A program made the translations under genes and the position numbers. Below the pieces are notes generated by a model. That model was not told the origin of the DNA, searched no databases, and saw nothing but the letters and a program-made list of their open reading frames with translations. From Patulibacter minatonensis DSM 18081 (GTDB lineage Bacteria > Actinomycetota > Thermoleophilia > Solirubrobacterales > Solirubrobacteraceae), in the NCBI RefSeq assembly GCF_000519325.1, contig NZ_KI912613.1, positions 2,091,755 through 2,143,304 on the forward strand: a stretch of DNA of 51,550 nucleotides. The letters are read 5' to 3'. Of the stretch, positions 50,108-51,550 are shown in pieces. Position 1 is the stretch's first letter. Every line of letters starts with the position of its first letter.

Positions 50108-51550
50108 CCGACCGCACGCCCGCAGGGACGCCCTCGCCCGGCACCACGATGCGCGTCGACGTCCGGGTCTTCGCCGGGCTCCGCGAGTACGCCGGGACGT
50201 CCCGCACCACCGTCGAGGTGCCCGGCGGCTCGACGGCCCGGGACGCCGTCGAGGCCCTCTGGTCGGCGCTCGGCCGGCCCGACCCCGGGCGGGCGATGGT
50301 CCTCGCCGTCAACCGCGACTACGTCGCCGACGACGCGGTGCTCCACGACGGCGACGAGCTCGCCCTGATCCCGCCGGTCAGCGGCGGGGCGGAGCTCCCG
50401 CCCGGCGTCGTTCGCGCCGGCGTGACCGCCGAGCCGATCGACCAGTCGGAGCTCTACGAGCTCGTCGCGCGGCCCGAGGCGGGCGCGATCGTCACGTTCT
50501 CCGGCACGCCCCGCGACGTGCCGCAGCTCGACTACGAGGCCCACGAGGAGATGGCGTCCGAGCGGATCGCCGCGATCCTGGGCGAGGTCGTCGCGAAGCA
50601 CGGGGCGACCGCGGCGGCCGCCCTGCACCGGGTCGGCGAGGTGCCGTGGCCGCAGGCCGCCGTGGTCGTCGCCGTGTCGTCCCCGCACCGCGGCGAGGCG
50701 TTCCTCGCCGCCCGCGAGGGCCTGGACCGCATCAAGGCCGAGGCCCCGATCTGGAAGCAGGAGGTCGACGGCGAGGAGCGCACCCGGGTGGCGGGGACGC
50801 TGCCGGCCGTCGCGGAGGCGGGCGACGCGGCGTCCTCGGGTGCGGACCCGCACGCCGCGGCCGCGCCCGGTGCGTCTCCGGTCGGTGCGAGCGGCGCCCC
50901 CGCGGCGGCCCTCGCGGGCGCGAGCGGTGAGCCCGGCGAGCGGCACCCCGGCGGCGACCTGCCGCACCTGCGGCCCGACGGCGCGGCCACGATGGTCGAC
51001 GTCGGCGGCAAGGCGGTCACGGAGCGCCGGGCGGTCGCCGCGGCGCTGCTGTCGACGACGCCCGACACCGCCGCGCGGATCGCGGCGGGCGACCTGCCCA
51101 AGGGCGACGTCCTCGGCGTCGCCCGGATCGCCGGGATCACCGCCGCCAAGCGCGTGCCCGACCTCGTGCCGCTCGCCCACCCGCTCGCGCTGACGAAGGT
51201 CGACGTCTCCGCGGAGGTCGTCCCGGAGCTCGGGCAGGTCCGCATCCACGCCGAGGCCCGGACCGTCGGCCAGACGGGCGTGGAGATCGAGGCGATGACC
51301 GCCGCGCTCGTCGCCGCGATCAACGTCTACGACATGGTCAAGGGCGTCGAGCGCGGCATCGCGGTCGGCCCCGTCGCCCTGATCGCGAAGAGCGGCGGGC
51401 GCACCGGCGACTTCGCGGGCCCCGCGCCGTGGGACCCAGGCTTCCGCCCCGACGCGCCGGGGACCGTGGACGGCGCGTCGTCGCCCGCCGACCCGTCGTC
51501 CGGCACCCCGCCGACCGTCGCGCCCCCGGGGCCGACCGCCGCGGTGCCGG
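50104..51550 (+). CDS. MoaD-MoaE-MoaC fusion protein, 3' end beyond the window
   Basis: One open frame of at least 482 residues with no stop to the end of the window. Residues 16-95 are MoaD, the sulfur carrier, ending in IPPVSGG (Gly94-Gly95). Residues about 100-230 are MoaE, with YEAHEEMA and the catalytic lysines in RIKAEAPIWKQE (K211, K218). A Pro/Ala linker (about 235-295) leads to MoaC (about 296-440): MVDVGGKAVTERRAV, KGDVLGVARIAG, LAHPLALTKVDV, EAMTAALVAAINVYDMVKG and AKSGGRTGDF. A Pro-rich tail then suggests a further domain. In the usual case the MoaD C-terminal glycine must be free for thiocarboxylation, so this chain would need cleavage after G95, as reported for mycobacterial MoaX. 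Coupled to moeA by ATGA. Confidence 0.9.
   Translation, partial: MTDRTPAGTPSPGTTMRVDVRVFAGLREYAGTSRTTVEVPGGSTARDAVEALWSALGRPDPGRAMVLAVNRDYVADDAVLHDGDELALIPPVSGGAELPPGVVRAGVTAEPIDQSELYELVARPEAGAIVTFSGTPRDVPQLDYEAHEEMASERIAAILGEVVAKHGATAAAALHRVGEVPWPQAAVVVAVSSPHRGEAFLAAREGLDRIKAEAPIWKQEVDGEERTRVAGTLPAVAEAGDAASSGADPHAAAAPGASPVGASGAPAAALAGASGEPGERHPGGDLPHLRPDGAATMVDVGGKAVTERRAVAAALLSTTPDTAARIAAGDLPKGDVLGVARIAGITAAKRVPDLVPLAHPLALTKVDVSAEVVPELGQVRIHAEARTVGQTGVEIEAMTAALVAAINVYDMVKGVERGIAVGPVALIAKSGGRTGDFAGPAPWDPGFRPDAPGTVDGASSPADPSSGTPPTVAPPGPTAAVP

Overview
The window is about 73-75 percent GC by eye, with dense genes, many GTG starts, and ATGA or GTGA stop/start overlaps. Several genes have a TANNNT -10 box only 6-8 nt before the start codon, which implies leaderless mRNAs. 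F420-type luciferase-like oxidoreductase, WYL and PucR regulators, a GlnR-like regulator and a SigB/SigF-type sigma factor all point to a high-GC actinobacterium. Thermoleophilia (Patulibacter, Conexibacter or Solirubrobacter relatives) is my best guess, made from gene content and not from a marker gene. I saw no rRNA, tRNA, CRISPR array, insertion sequence or replication origin.

Layout. 0-7 kb: a secreted alpha/beta hydrolase, two paralogous secreted proteins flanking a hypothetical gene, a frameshifted Pro-rich relic and a small ABM monooxygenase. 7-8.5 kb: a striking non-coding array of 70-72 bp hairpin repeats, an unknown gene and a second GC-rich repeat. 8.5-12.4 kb: LLM-class oxidoreductase and phosphotransferase, divergent from a PucR-type regulator. 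12.5-21.2 kb: nitrate assimilation operon on the minus strand: narK, nirB, nirD and a fused nitrate reductase (catalytic subunit plus FAD/[2Fe-2S] electron-transfer subunit). 21.4-24.9 kb: prfC, a VOC protein, and a WYL regulator that runs into the remains of a VapBC-type toxin-antitoxin pair. 25.2-32.2 kb: a stress/detoxification block: GlcG-like protein, SigB-type sigma factor and ABM protein divergent from a GlxA-type regulator, then zinc formaldehyde-dehydrogenase-like enzyme, DJ-1/PfpI protein, FAD oxidase and a secreted beta-propeller. 32.5-35.5 kb: glutamine synthetase, a GlnR-like atypical response regulator and a TrpD2-like protein in one operon. 35.8-38.7 kb: five tandem paralogous secreted proteins of unknown function. 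38.8-46 kb: modABC, a bPH-like protein, a lipoprotein beta-propeller, a hairpin repeat cluster, an XRE-cupin regulator divergent from a thioredoxin-reductase-like protein, and a HTH-TOBE regulator coupled to a second, altered ModA. 46-51.5 kb: a DUF11 secreted protein, a GyrI-like protein, and moaA, moeA and a MoaD-MoaE-MoaC triple fusion that leaves the window.

How it fits together. Nitrate reductase needs molybdopterin cofactor; molybdate uptake (modABC), its probable sensor (HTH-TOBE) and cofactor synthesis (moaA, moeA, moaDEC) all lie within 40 kb of the nitrate operon, as do glutamine synthetase and a GlnR-type nitrogen regulator. A GlnR-like half-site series lies upstream of narK. The strongest candidates for something undescribed are the five-gene secreted family, the MoaD-MoaE-MoaC fusion with its buried Gly-Gly, the glnA-glnR-trpD2 operon, and the family of intergenic tandem hairpin arrays that differ in sequence but share a plan.
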